In this document: positions 27,208 through 37,200 of the stretch, piece by piece
How the letters are laid out: the number at the start of each line of letters is the position of its first letter
Position numbering within the stretch: position 1 is the stretch's first letter
NCBI GenBank assembly: GCA_046533095.1
Contig: JAJQRA010000017.1
Coordinates: 62,001 to 126,000 of the forward strand
Source of the DNA: ZAX-1 sp046533095
GTDB lineage: Bacteria > Bacillota > Clostridia > Lachnospirales > Lachnospiraceae
Length of the DNA stretch: 64,000 nt
Direction: 5' to 3'
The notes under the pieces: model-generated
Seen by the model: only the letters and a program-made list of their open reading frames with translations
The model's database searches: none
What the model was told of the DNA's origin: nothing
Program-made: the position numbers and the translations under genes

Positions 27208-27364
27208 TTATTTATAATCCTCTGCGTGTTGTAATGTGTACAGATGCAATCTAGTTTAATATGCATTTTTTTACTATCTTTCTAAGTCTTTCCCAATAAC
27301 CCATGATACATTAATTTTATTATTTTTACGCCAAATCGGATCCTATAAACTTCCTATTCCTTTG

Positions 27365-27997
27365 CTACAGTATACTCGCATATTGCCTGGATTGCCTGTG
27401 TTGAAACGCCCATCCTTCAAAAAAATCGCCCGTCATGGAGCACTCGTAGCATTTCGGGGGCAACACTTGTTGGTTGCATAGCGTTGCGACTACGTTTGTC
27501 CTGTGGAATTTCCTGTCGTGTTTTACATCTTTGACATGGACACCGGCTTTTGCCCTGTCATACTCACGTACCAAATCTTTCCAAATCCTGCTTTCATTAA
27601 TAAAAACATGCTTCTCCGGCATGCTCCCCGATACCGTTTCTAAATATTCCGCTCTCTTTCCTTCTGATTTTTTCTAGTACAAGAAGGATTTTTTATACGC
27701 CAGATTCATTTTTTCAAAGGCGTAAAAAACGGCCTGTCCGGTGTAACCGAAAGGTTCGGCAAGTTCAGAAAGATATGTGCCAGTTTTCTTAACGGATTGT
27801 TTTAATTTTTCCCTATCTATCTTTCTTGAACGGGTTTTCCTGTAATCCGGTTTCAACGAACCTGTTTCTTCGAGCAATTTTTGCCAATCTTCTAAGGCGG
27901 ACGGATCTATTTTGAAGGATTCATATAATTCTGCATACATATGTCCTTCGCCCATAAAATCTAATGCCTTTTTCCTAAAGCCCTCACTATATGCCAT
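27365..27997 (-). mobile_element. IS630-type transposase remnant
   Basis: The first part (27997-27674) encodes MAYSEGFRKKALDFMGEGH..., the helix-turn-helix half of an IS630-family transposase. It ends at a TAG, after which the same frame goes on (KKSEGKRAEYLETVSG) into KHVFINESRIW, the first part of the DDE domain, and KFHRTNVVATLCNQQV...CSMTGDFFEGW. Then a frameshift or deletion ends it at 27365. The catalytic Asp/Glu region beyond is missing. So this is an inactive insertion sequence. Position: upstream end of the minus-strand glycan operon. Confidence 0.8.
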
Positions 27998-28159
27998 ATT
28001 TATATATCGGATGTATTATCAAAGTTGTTTAGTACTATCAATGTGATTCGCTATAAGACTACAGTTAAGTCGGGCATGGCAGACATAGTAAAGAATATAA
28101 TCCATAGGATCTTAAACCCTATAGCAGCAGAAAAGTCAGCCAGTGAATTTTTGAAACAT

Positions 28160-28199
28160 AAGCACCCTTCCATTTCACATGGCGACTGGAAGGGTGCTT
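28160..28199 (+). terminator. Strong 13-bp stem hairpin
   Basis: AAGCACCCTTCCA (28160-28172) pairs perfectly with TGGAAGGGTGCTT (28187-28199), 14-base loop, followed by TGTGGTTTT. It looks like a factor-independent terminator, but no gene ends just before it on the plus strand, so the gene it served may have been lost with the transposase events. Nothing else is visible in 27998-28257. Confidence 0.6.
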
Positions 28200-28257
28200 T
28201 GTGGTTTTAAGCGTTTTTGTAGTTTTCCTTTCAAATTTTAGGTAGTAGGATTTCTTT

Positions 28258-28518
28258 CTATCTTTCTAGCCTACCTTTTTTGATATCCATATCGTCTAAT
28301 TGCTTCAAGCCGTCTATCCCACTCGTTTGATAGGCTTTTAAAAATGCGGCTATTGTTGGTTTTGAGATACCTAAAACATGCATGATGGCTTTGTGCTTAA
28401 GTTTTTTGGATTTTAGAAGTAGAATAAATGCAGATTGCCGTATTTTGGGATTGTCATTATTCTTTGCTTCAAAGACTAATTCTTTTAGCTCTTGTTCTGT
28501 GAAATTAATTTTTTTCAT
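28258..28518 (-). pseudogene. Helix-turn-helix fragment of a second IS630-like transposase
   Basis: 86 residues from ATG 28518: MKKINFTEQELKELVFEAKN ... KHKAIMHVLGISKPTIAAFLKAYQTSGIDGL, the N-terminal DNA-binding pattern of IS630/ISL3-like transposases ('sets up' a helix-turn-helix and a linker). The catalytic domain is absent. It is probably a remnant; an orphan regulator is less likely. Confidence 0.55.
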
Positions 28519-28737
28519 TTTTTTGTACACTCCTGATAGATTTTGCAAATATAGGTGGCTTCTTCGCTTGGTATTTTCATAGATAAACATATGGTACGCA
28601 GAATTCGAAAGGACCAATTGTTAAATGGGATTTGATATAGCCTCTGGGCCGATCGCACTTATAGATCATTTTAATTCATTTTTCTGCATTTGAACATACA
28701 CCTATAGAGAATACTTAACATGCAAATACCTACATAG

Positions 28738-29913
28738 CTACCTATCATAGAATGCCGTTTTAAAAACAGAACGAAATATTTTTTCAAGCTGCACTTGGTA
28801 GGTGAATTCTTGCTGTATTTTATGAAGTCCATTTTGTGCAATTTCTTTGCGTTCGTTTTCATGGGTCAAGTAATAGGAGGTCTTTAAAAGCAAGTCCTCT
28901 TCGCTGTCAAACAAAACCAGTTCACTGCCGTCGACAAAATACGAGGCCAGTTCGGGCTGGTAATTAGAAAGCAAAAATCCACCTGCCCCCATAATATCGA
29001 GTGCCCGCAAGGGAATACCGGATACGATAGAGCGCAGGGTGAGATTTATATTGATGTCGGAGGAGTAGAAAATATTGGGCATTTCCTGCAGATAGCCGAC
29101 CGTTCCGCCAAAGGTGGCAGTCGAAATCAACCGTTTATCGGAGGCTGTAAAAAGCGTGAGCGGATAATGCCTTCCAAGCTCTGACAATAAATGGATACGT
29201 TCCCGGTGTGTCAACTCTGTATTGATGATATTTGCAAAAATCGTACTTTTCTTAAAATGATAGCCAGGATCAAGATTGAAAGAGATGTAATCGCCTAATT
29301 GCTTCGTAATATCATCGGTTATGAGCTCGTATATGAAATTGCTCCCATAAATAACTTTCTGTGCATTGATTAATCCATCGATATAGCCTTTTAGGTAATC
29401 CGGCAGATAGCAAATCTGCCTGTAGAGGTTATTTTCATATAGGCTACCTACAAAACTGAGCGAAAATCGGTGCTCGGCAGCAGGATTTTTTGATTGGTCA
29501 AATTGACGTTTCAAGCGGGCAGTATTTACTGCAAGGGGCAGATGGAACACATGTAATAGGTCCATATCCTTGAGCTCTTGATATTGTAGGCGGTCAAAGA
29601 TAAAAATATAGTTGCATTTATTTCTTATAGCCGGAGAAAACAAGGTATAGTGAGGGCTATCATAAATCCAACTAATATAGGGAAGGTTTAATTTTTCAGC
29701 AATATCTGAAATAATGGGGAAAAAATCAAAGGTGATGATGGCATCATAGGAGTGCAATAACAATTCGTGCTGCAGCGTATGTGCAAAATCATCATCTTTG
29801 GAATAATCCTTTAAGGGGATAGCCATTTTGCAGACGGTATATCCAAACAGGAGCAAGCCCTCATAGAGATCGTCTGCAGAGTTTTCAAACCACGTATAAT
29901 ATAAAATATTCAT
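28738..29913 (-). CDS. CgeB-like glycosyltransferase (full length)
   Basis: About 391 residues. N-terminal DUF3880-like half: MNILYYTWFENSADDLYEGL, ITFDFFPIISDIAEKLNLPYISWIYDSPHY. C-terminal glycosyltransferase 1_2 half: SFVGSLYENN, NINLTLRSIVSGIPLRALDIMGAGGFLLSNYQPEL. ATG 29913 has CGGAGGG upstream on the minus strand; a longer frame extends to 30015 but has no RBS and would overlap the preceding gene. It is distantly related to the truncated copies at 2-697 and 1836-2664. Last gene of the EamA-AIM24-CgeB group. Confidence 0.82.
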   Translation of the reverse strand: MNILYYTWFENSADDLYEGLLLFGYTVCKMAIPLKDYSKDDDFAHTLQHELLLHSYDAIITFDFFPIISDIAEKLNLPYISWIYDSPHYTLFSPAIRNKCNYIFIFDRLQYQELKDMDLLHVFHLPLAVNTARLKRQFDQSKNPAAEHRFSLSFVGSLYENNLYRQICYLPDYLKGYIDGLINAQKVIYGSNFIYELITDDITKQLGDYISFNLDPGYHFKKSTIFANIINTELTHRERIHLLSELGRHYPLTLFTASDKRLISTATFGGTVGYLQEMPNIFYSSDININLTLRSIVSGIPLRALDIMGAGGFLLSNYQPELASYFVDGSELVLFDSEEDLLLKTSYYLTHENERKEIAQNGLHKIQQEFTYQVQLEKIFRSVFKTAFYDR

Positions 29914-29968
29914 ATGCCCTCCGAAAAAATGGCTGCGCCCTGTTTCAACAAAAGAATGAAATGCAATC

Positions 29969-30649
29969 TTATTTCGAAGGTATAAATTTAGCGATTCTTC
30001 CGGCAAATTCACCAAAGTTTTGTGTCTGTAATATAATTTGACCAGGACCGGTAAGCTTTGTTAAGAAAAGGCCTTCCCCACCAAAGAATATATTTTTAAG
30101 CCCTTTTACGGTTTCAATTTCATATTTAACTGTTTTTTCAAAAGCAACAATATTGCCGGTATCGACCTTAATTACTTCGCCTGGCGCAAGTGTTTTAATT
30201 ACCTTGTTTCCATCTACTTCTAAAAATACCATGCCACTTCCGTTAATATCCTGCAAGATAAAACCTTCTCCACCAAAGAATCCGGCAGATAGTTTTTTCG
30301 TGAAAGCAATATCTAGTTTAATGGTTTCTTCTGCACATAAAAAGGCACCTTTTTGGCAAATCATACCTCCGCCCGGTTTTATGTCTAAAGCTACGATTTC
30401 GCCAGCCACAGTTGATGCAAATGCAATGACTGCTCCAGCCTGTTCTGCTTTGTAAGTAGCCATAAATAGAGATTCGCCGGCAAACATTCTACCGATGCTT
30501 TTGCCTAGGCCGCCTTTCATGTTAGAGGCCATGGAAACCCCTTCACTCATCCATGCCATGCCACCTGACTGGGTATACATCGTTTCACCCTTGGTATCAA
30601 AAACCACTTCTACTGCAGGCATTGTGTCGCCTAAAATTTGATATCTCAT
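29969..30649 (-). CDS. TIGR00266/AIM24 family protein
   Basis: 226 residues of beta-rich, glycine-rich sequence: MRYQILGDTMPAVEVVFDTKGE, YTQSGGMAWMSEGVSM, a repeated FFGGEGFILQDINGSGMVFLE / FFGGEGLFLTKLTGPGQIILQ pattern. This is the AIM24/TIGR00266 family, of unknown molecular role. It starts 4 bases after the stop of the EamA gene and is probably co-transcribed with it and with the CgeB gene downstream. Confidence 0.88.
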   Translation of the reverse strand: MRYQILGDTMPAVEVVFDTKGETMYTQSGGMAWMSEGVSMASNMKGGLGKSIGRMFAGESLFMATYKAEQAGAVIAFASTVAGEIVALDIKPGGGMICQKGAFLCAEETIKLDIAFTKKLSAGFFGGEGFILQDINGSGMVFLEVDGNKVIKTLAPGEVIKVDTGNIVAFEKTVKYEIETVKGLKNIFFGGEGLFLTKLTGPGQIILQTQNFGEFAGRIAKFIPSK

Positions 30650-30653
30650 TGAT

Positions 30654-31574
30654 TCATCCTCCTATTTCTTCCTTCGATTTTTGCGGAATTTGTGCGAAAA
30701 CAATTGCACAAAACATAAGTATACAGCCTAAAATCTCCCTATTATGAAGCTTTTGGCCTAATATTAAAAACCCTGCAAATACGGAAACAACCGATTCAAG
30801 GCTCAATATCAAAGAAGCAACCGTGGGGTTCATGCCTTTTTGCGCAACAATCTGTAAGGTATATGCTACCCCACAAGATAAAATACCCGCATATAAAATC
30901 GGCTGCCAAAGAGATAAAATTTGAGTGAGGCTGGGCTGCTCAAATAGCAGCATAAGAATCCCGCTTACCACTCCGCATACAATAAATTGGATACAAGACA
31001 TTTTTACCCCGTCTACCAGTTGGGTAAAATGGTCAATTACTAAGATGTGTACGGAAAATGCGATTGCGCAAATAAACATCAATATGTCGCCAAACTGTAT
31101 GGAAAAATCCTCTGTGATGCAAAGGAAATATAGGCCGACCAATGCCAATAGTACGCCAATCCAGATCAGAGGTCCACATTTTTTCTTGAAAAACAAGCCA
31201 AGCAGGGGTACGATAATGATATAAAATGCGGTTATAAATCCTGCTTTTCCTACAGAGGTATACTTGATACCAAATTGTTGGAAGCTGCTGGCAAAACAGA
31301 TTACAAGGCCACAACATACGCCACCGGCTAGTAATGTTTTGCTTCGCTTCTTTTTTTCTTCTGCCGTGGGACTTGCTTTTTCACTTTTTGAAGGGGAAAA
31401 TTTGTTTAATACAGCAATACAAGGAATAAGAAAAAATCCGCCAACAAGAGAGCGGATACAGTTAAATGTAAATGCACCACATGATCCGCCAACGCTCTGT
31501 GCTACAAAGGCAACACCCCAAATGAGGGCAGTAAGCAGTAATAGCAGTGAATTTCTAAATTGTACTTTACGCAT
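30654..31574 (-). CDS. EamA/DMT family transporter
   Basis: About 306 residues with ten hydrophobic segments arranged as two EamA repeats: N-terminal LLLLLTALIWGVAFVAQSVG and later GGVCCGLVICFASSFQQFGIKYTSVGKAGFITAFYIIIVPLLG, then AIAFSVHILVIDHFTQL. Inner-membrane exporter or metabolite transporter of the drug/metabolite superfamily. ATG 31574 has GGGAG upstream. Substrate unknown. Confidence 0.85.
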   Translation of the reverse strand: MRKVQFRNSLLLLLTALIWGVAFVAQSVGGSCGAFTFNCIRSLVGGFFLIPCIAVLNKFSPSKSEKASPTAEEKKKRSKTLLAGGVCCGLVICFASSFQQFGIKYTSVGKAGFITAFYIIIVPLLGLFFKKKCGPLIWIGVLLALVGLYFLCITEDFSIQFGDILMFICAIAFSVHILVIDHFTQLVDGVKMSCIQFIVCGVVSGILMLLFEQPSLTQILSLWQPILYAGILSCGVAYTLQIVAQKGMNPTVASLILSLESVVSVFAGFLILGQKLHNREILGCILMFCAIVFAQIPQKSKEEIGG

Positions 31575-31696
31575 AGAGATCTCCCTAAATTTTAGTTTGT
31601 ACAACGGTTCGGCTGCACCTCCTTAAGTTTAACATGCTGTTTTGAAAAAGTAAAGCAAATTGCTACCTAAAAAGCGAGCTGTAGATGATTGCCTGA

Positions 31697-31708
31697 TATC
31701 GTACGATA
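31697..31708. promoter_or_regulatory. 12-bp perfect palindrome upstream of an alcohol dehydrogenase promoter
   Basis: TATCGTACGATA, 16 bases before the -35 box at 31724. Candidate operator for a dimeric regulator. Confidence 0.4.
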
Positions 31709-31723
31709 ACGCGATCTTTCTAC

Positions 31724-31752
31724 TTGACAAATCCGGTCATGGAGTGTAATAA
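31724..31752 (+). promoter_or_regulatory. SigA-type promoter of the alcohol dehydrogenase gene
   Basis: TTGACA (31724-31729), 17 bases, TAATAA (31747-31752), about 100 bases before the GTG start. Confidence 0.7.
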
Positions 31753-31853
31753 TTTAATAGGAAAAGTGTTCGCGAGCACGCGCCGCTGGATGATATATAG
31801 AGTATTAAAAATCTTACAACAAAATGAATTTACCGATTTGAAAGGAGTACAAA

Positions 31854-33032
31854 GTGCTAAATTTTGACTTACACACACCCACACGTATGATCTATGGAAA
31901 AGATGAACATAAAAGGATTGGAAAGCTTCTTGCGCCCTATGCAAAGAAAGTTCTCGTGCATTACGGAGGTGCTAGCGCAAAGAAGAGTGGACTGCTTGAT
32001 CAAGTATTTGATTCGTTAAAAGCTGCCGGCATCGAATATGTAGAATTGGGAGGCGTTTTGCCGAATCCTAGAGTAGAGCTTGCCCGTGAAGGGATAAAAC
32101 TTGCGAAAAAAGAGAAGATCGATCTTGTCTTGGCAGTTGGTGGTGGCAGTGCGATAGATTCAGCGAAGGCGATTGCGGTAGGGTATTACTATGATGGAGA
32201 TATTTGGGATCTTTATCAGGATTCCATCCCACCAAAAAAAGTGTTGCCGGTTGCAACGATACTGACGATACCTGCCGCCGGAAGCGAGTCTTCTATTAGC
32301 ACCGTACTTACGAATGAAGAGACACAAAGGAAGCTCGGCTATAATTTTGAGGTTCTAAGGCCTCTCCTTAGCATTGTGAATCCGGAGCTGTTCTTTACCG
32401 TGCCGAAAAACCAGATTGCAAATGGCGTTGCAGATATGATGAGCCATATATTTGAAAGATACTTCACAAACACAAAAAACACGGATCTGACCGATGGGTT
32501 TTGTGAGGCTGCCTTAAAGGTGATTATGAAAAACGCACTTATTGTTATAAATGATCCAACCAACTACGATGCATGGTTTGAAATTGGATTTTCCGGTAGT
32601 TTCGCACACAACAATGTACTCGGTGTTGGCCGTGAACAGGATTGGGCTTGCCATGGGATGGAACATGAACTTAGTGCAATTTACGATGTGGCTCATGGTG
32701 CAGGGCTTGCCGTACTTACGCCTGCTTGGATGAGATATATATACAAAGAAAAAATGGGTATCTTTCTCCAGTTCGCACAAAATGTAATGGGCGTGACATC
32801 GGGTGGCCGTGACCATGAATATATTATAAACGAAGGAATCAATAGGCTTAGCGACTTTTTTGTGAAGATGGGGCTTCCGCAAACGCTTCATGAATTGGGC
32901 ATCGATGAAGAAAATATCGAGTTGATGGCACGTAGGGCAACTGGTGAAGAATACAATCAACGTAACCTAATCGGTTTCTTTCGAAAACTCGACACTCCAG
33001 ATGTGCTTGCAATTTACAATTCGTGCAAATAG
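31854..33032 (+). CDS. Iron-containing alcohol dehydrogenase (BDH/YqhD type)
   Basis: 392 residues of the butanol dehydrogenase-like class. Visible are the NAD(P)-binding LVLAVGGGSAIDSAKAIA, PAAGSESS, metal-ligand region GVADMMSHIFERY, and DWACHGMEHELSAIYDVAHGAGLAVLTPAWMRY with three histidines. It reduces aldehydes or ketones using NAD(P)H. GTG 31854 follows AAAGGAG; transcribed alone from its own promoter. Confidence 0.92.
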   Translation: MLNFDLHTPTRMIYGKDEHKRIGKLLAPYAKKVLVHYGGASAKKSGLLDQVFDSLKAAGIEYVELGGVLPNPRVELAREGIKLAKKEKIDLVLAVGGGSAIDSAKAIAVGYYYDGDIWDLYQDSIPPKKVLPVATILTIPAAGSESSISTVLTNEETQRKLGYNFEVLRPLLSIVNPELFFTVPKNQIANGVADMMSHIFERYFTNTKNTDLTDGFCEAALKVIMKNALIVINDPTNYDAWFEIGFSGSFAHNNVLGVGREQDWACHGMEHELSAIYDVAHGAGLAVLTPAWMRYIYKEKMGIFLQFAQNVMGVTSGGRDHEYIINEGINRLSDFFVKMGLPQTLHELGIDEENIELMARRATGEEYNQRNLIGFFRKLDTPDVLAIYNSCK

Positions 33033-33215
33033 GAAATATGATTGAACATGAGCAGTTCAGTCGTTAAATTTACAGTGCAAAGAGAGAGCCTTTAATCAGA
33101 ATTTGCATTGAAACTTAAAATTTATGAGATATGCTTCATTTGTGGAAGACGGTTTCATTTATAGGGCTGGACTCCTGTAGATGGAGTATATTTTATCTTA
33201 TAGGAGAAAATACGT

Positions 33216-33319
33216 CCTGCGCATGGCTCCCTTTATCCCTTAACCTTCCACCCACCCTTTTAAGGCTCGGTTTCCCTTCGGATCCGCCTGCGCATGGCTC
33301 CCTTTATCCCTTAACCTTC
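33216..33319. repeat. Two 33-bp direct repeats in the 33033-33416 gap
   Basis: Identical 33-bp units at 33216-33248 and 33287-33319, beginning CCTGCGCATGGCTCCC, each followed by a looser match ending (T/G)TAAGGCT. The rest of the gap shows no gene. Confidence 0.8.
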
Positions 33320-33416
33320 TACGGCTTGTAAGGCTAAGTACAAAATAAGTAACGATTCAATCCCCCCTACCCGAAAACGCGAGAAGACAACGTATGCAAT
33401 GCAAGGAGGCAAGCAC

Positions 33417-34106
33417 ATGGAACTGCTATTTGACACAGCTAATATTGAAGAAATTAAAAAATACAGCCAATGTTATCCAATTACAGGAGTCACAAGCAAT
33501 CCAAGTATTTTAAAATCGGAAGGGAAGATAGATTTTTTCCCTCATTTTAGAGAAATCAGACAGATCATCGGCATGGACAAATCGTTGCATATTCAAGTCA
33601 TTGCGCAAAGGGCAGAGGATATGATTGAGGAAGCCGCCATGATCCTAAAAAATGTGGATACGCGGGTATTTATTAAAATACCAACGACAGAAGAAGGGCT
33701 AAAAGCAATGATGGTATTAAAATCGAAAGGCATTGGCGTTACGGCAACGGCCATTTATACAAAAATCCAAGGATTTGCAGCGATTATGGCAGATGCAGAT
33801 TTCATCGCCCCCTACTGCAATCGAATGTCAAATTTAGAGGTAGACTATGAAGACGCGATTGCTGCATTTCGTCAGATGATTGATGGAAACAACGCTAATT
33901 GTAAAATCTTGGCGGCAAGTTTTAAAAATATAAAACAAGTTACAAATGCATTTTTAGCCGGTGCCCATACAGCAACCGTTCAGCCGGAACTTTTACATGA
34001 TAGCTTTTCAATGGCGGCTGTAACAAAAGCGGTTGCTGACTTTAAGGCTGATTGGGAGAACGTGCAAGGATCCGGGGTTACTCTTTTAAATATTAATTCG
34101 AAATGA
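33417..34106 (+). CDS. Transaldolase / fructose-6-phosphate aldolase family protein
   Basis: 229 residues, the short TalB/Fsa subclass. Visible are MELLFDTANIEEIKKY, GVTSNPSIL, VFIKIPTTEEGLKAM (Schiff-base lysine in KIP), GVTATAIYT and ILAASFKN. It cleaves or joins sugar phosphates through dihydroxyacetone. ATG 33417 follows AAGGAGG. Standing alone, not obviously tied to the glycan operons, though such enzymes balance the sedoheptulose 7-phosphate pool. Confidence 0.85.
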   Translation: MELLFDTANIEEIKKYSQCYPITGVTSNPSILKSEGKIDFFPHFREIRQIIGMDKSLHIQVIAQRAEDMIEEAAMILKNVDTRVFIKIPTTEEGLKAMMVLKSKGIGVTATAIYTKIQGFAAIMADADFIAPYCNRMSNLEVDYEDAIAAFRQMIDGNNANCKILAASFKNIKQVTNAFLAGAHTATVQPELLHDSFSMAAVTKAVADFKADWENVQGSGVTLLNINSK

Positions 34107-34276
34107 AAACATTTTAAAATAAAAATAACAGGGTGAATAAGATGAAAAAAACTTGATTAAAAAAACCTTTTGCCTTAATATGGAAAGTGAACAGGAGGAT
34201 CATTGCCACTCTGCAAGAGACTGTAGGCGCAATACACAGATCCTTGCACGGGAGAAGAGGAGAAAGGAGCTATTGT

Positions 34277-37200
34277 GTGGGCAAGCGGACTAAAATTACA
34301 ACCTTAATCAGTAGCGTATCTAAACTAGACAGCTCTATGATTTTAAAGGGCAGGCAGACTAGAATGACAACAGTCGGTATCATATTGTGTATGCTATTTA
34401 TGGCATTGATTGCGATTGGTGGATTCATTTTTGGAATTTTCCGTTCAATGCCAACCAGTATTTCTGTGGGTTCTGAAAATGCAATGATTGATTTGAGCGG
34501 AGCATTCAGTGGGATACATAATAACTTGTATAAGTTAGAGGGCGTCTGGGAGTTCTATCCAAACAAGTTATACACGGAAGAAGATTTTAAAAATGGGATG
34601 CCGGATGGTGGGGAGATGGTTGATGTTCCGCATTTATGGAAAGATGATAAAAACATGGATACCATTGGTTATGCGACCTACCACGTGACAATAAGAGTAC
34701 CAAAATATGTTACATATTTTGGTACTTATTCGCGTCCTCAATATAGTGCATATAAAATATATCTGAATGGACATACAGTGGCCGAAGTGGGGAAAGTGAA
34801 TGTGGACGTTAGTGAACATAGAACAAGCCAGTATCCTACATGCGGTTTTTTGGTTCTTTCAGACGATCAAAATTCGATGATTTCTATCATATTTCAAGTA
34901 CAGAATAAGGATCATTATTATTCAGGATTAGACCATTCCATATTCTTTTCGGATGGAAGAACGATTTTTTATGTGTATGTGGTGGTTATTCTGATAAATG
35001 GACTGTGCGCAGGTATTTTGCTGTTTTTGTGCGTATACTTCATAATGGTTTTTTTCAATAATCCCACAAGAGCGGAATATATTGATTATGCTTTCTGTGC
35101 AATCATGATGCTATTTGTATCGCTTTCGTCTTCCGGAGGTGGGCTATTGTATCAACTGAGCAACCAAATCCCATTTTTAAGTGGGGCTTTCCTGCTGAAG
35201 ATGGAATATGTTGCGATGTTTTTTGCTTCGTTTATGATGGGGCGTCAAATTATAACGAAAGCAATGTACAGATTTAGAAAGAAGCATGGGATGACGTACG
35301 TTTACGTTATCTTTGGGTTGATAAGCGCTTTTTACTTCTTCATGCCGGTTTATGAATTGACAAGGATGCGTACCATTTTAACAATCCCTATCCTTGCCTT
35401 GTTTTTGATTCCAAACACCTTGGAATTGGTATGGGATAAGGAAAAATGGCATAATGCTTTATCATGGGCAAATGTCATTGTAATTTTCATAGCGGCGGCC
35501 GTTCGTTTGGGCGAATTTTATCCTTTGGAAAGCATAGATATGTTCATTGTTTTCGTTATATTGCATTTGGCAATACAGATGCAGCTGTTTTTTAGGCATT
35601 ACAATGTCATTGAAAGGGAACTGGAGTTTCAGATGAAAATGCTTGATACTGCCATGCAAAAGCGTACAAGGGAGCTTGAAGAGCAAAAGGAAATAGCAGA
35701 ATTAGGGCAACAGGAAGCACAATATGCGAATGAAGCGAAAAGCAATTTTCTTGCCAAAATGTCGCACGAGATACGGACGCCGATGAATGCTATACTTGGC
35801 ATGACGGAGCTTATATTGCGTGAAGATGCAAACGCTACGGTACGCGAATATGCGATAGGAGTGAAACAGGCGGGTACAAACCTTCTTGCGATTATTAACG
35901 ATATACTGGATCTGTCTAAAATCGAAAGTGGTAAGTTGGAGGTCATTGAGGCGGAATATGAGCTTGCATCTATGCTAAATGATGTGATAAGCATTGTGCG
36001 AATGAAAGTGATGGAAAAAACAATTCTGTTTGTTACGGATATTGATTCACATTTGCCGGCAAGGCTCATCGGGGATGAGGTCCGCATACGGCAGATTTTG
36101 CTGAATTTGCTGAGCAATGCAGTAAAATATACGAACGAGGGCCATATCATACTTACTGCAAATGGCCATGTGAATGCAGAAGGCAAAATTACGTTGCTGT
36201 TTGCTGTTTTAGATACAGGGATAGGACTACGGAAAGAAGATATGGAGAAGCTGTTTGAAAGTTTTGCGCAGTTTGATGTACATGCGAACCACAAAGTTGA
36301 GGGGACGGGGCTAGGGCTTGCAATCGCTAGAAACCTTGCACGTTCGATGGGTGGCGATGTGACGGTAGAGAGCGTTTATGGGAAAGGCAGCACTTTTACG
36401 GCAAAGATTGTTCAAAAAACAGTGCAGGGTGCGATGTTAGCATCGGTGGATAATCCAAAGGAAAAACATGCGCTTGTCTATGAAAGCCGGGAACTTTATT
36501 CAAATGCTATCATCTGCACATTGGATAATTTAGGCGTTCCTTGTAACCTGGTGGTCGATGTCGAGCAATTTGAGGAAACGATCTACCATGAGCAGTATCC
36601 GTTTGTATTTGTATCCACACTGCTATTTGATAAGGCAAGGAAAATAATGAAACGTTGCACTGCTTCTGCAACGATTGTATTGCTTGCAGAATATGGCGAA
36701 ACAGTCGTTGCGCCTAATTTGCATGTGATAGCGATGCCAATCTATTCGGTTTCCGTTGCAAATATACTAAATGGTAAGCGAAATGCAGGCTATTATAAGG
36801 AGGAGGATATCGGGATACATGACATCATCCCATCTGCCCGTTTACTTATTGTGGATGATGTTCGGACGAATCTGCGTGTTGCAAAAGGGTTGATGTCGCC
36901 GTTTCATGCAACGATTGATACCTGTTTAAGCGGGAGCGAGGCAATCAAACTTGTACAGGAATATGACTACGATATGGTATTCATGGATCATATGATGCCT
37001 GAAATGGATGGTATTGAAACAACCGCAGCGATTCGTGCACTTGATGGCTCTAAGTTCAAAGATATGGTAATTATCGCGCTTACCGCAAACGCAATCAGTG
37101 GTATGAGGGAAATTTTCCTATCAAGTGGTTTTCAGGATTACCTTGCAAAACCGATAGAAACGACAAAGCTTTATGAAATTATAAATAAATGGATTCCGAA

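Noticed and set aside
35629..36294. 221-residue reverse-strand ORF
   Set aside because: It is the antisense shadow of the kinase HisKA/HATPase region; Ser-rich, no RBS, no recognisable family.
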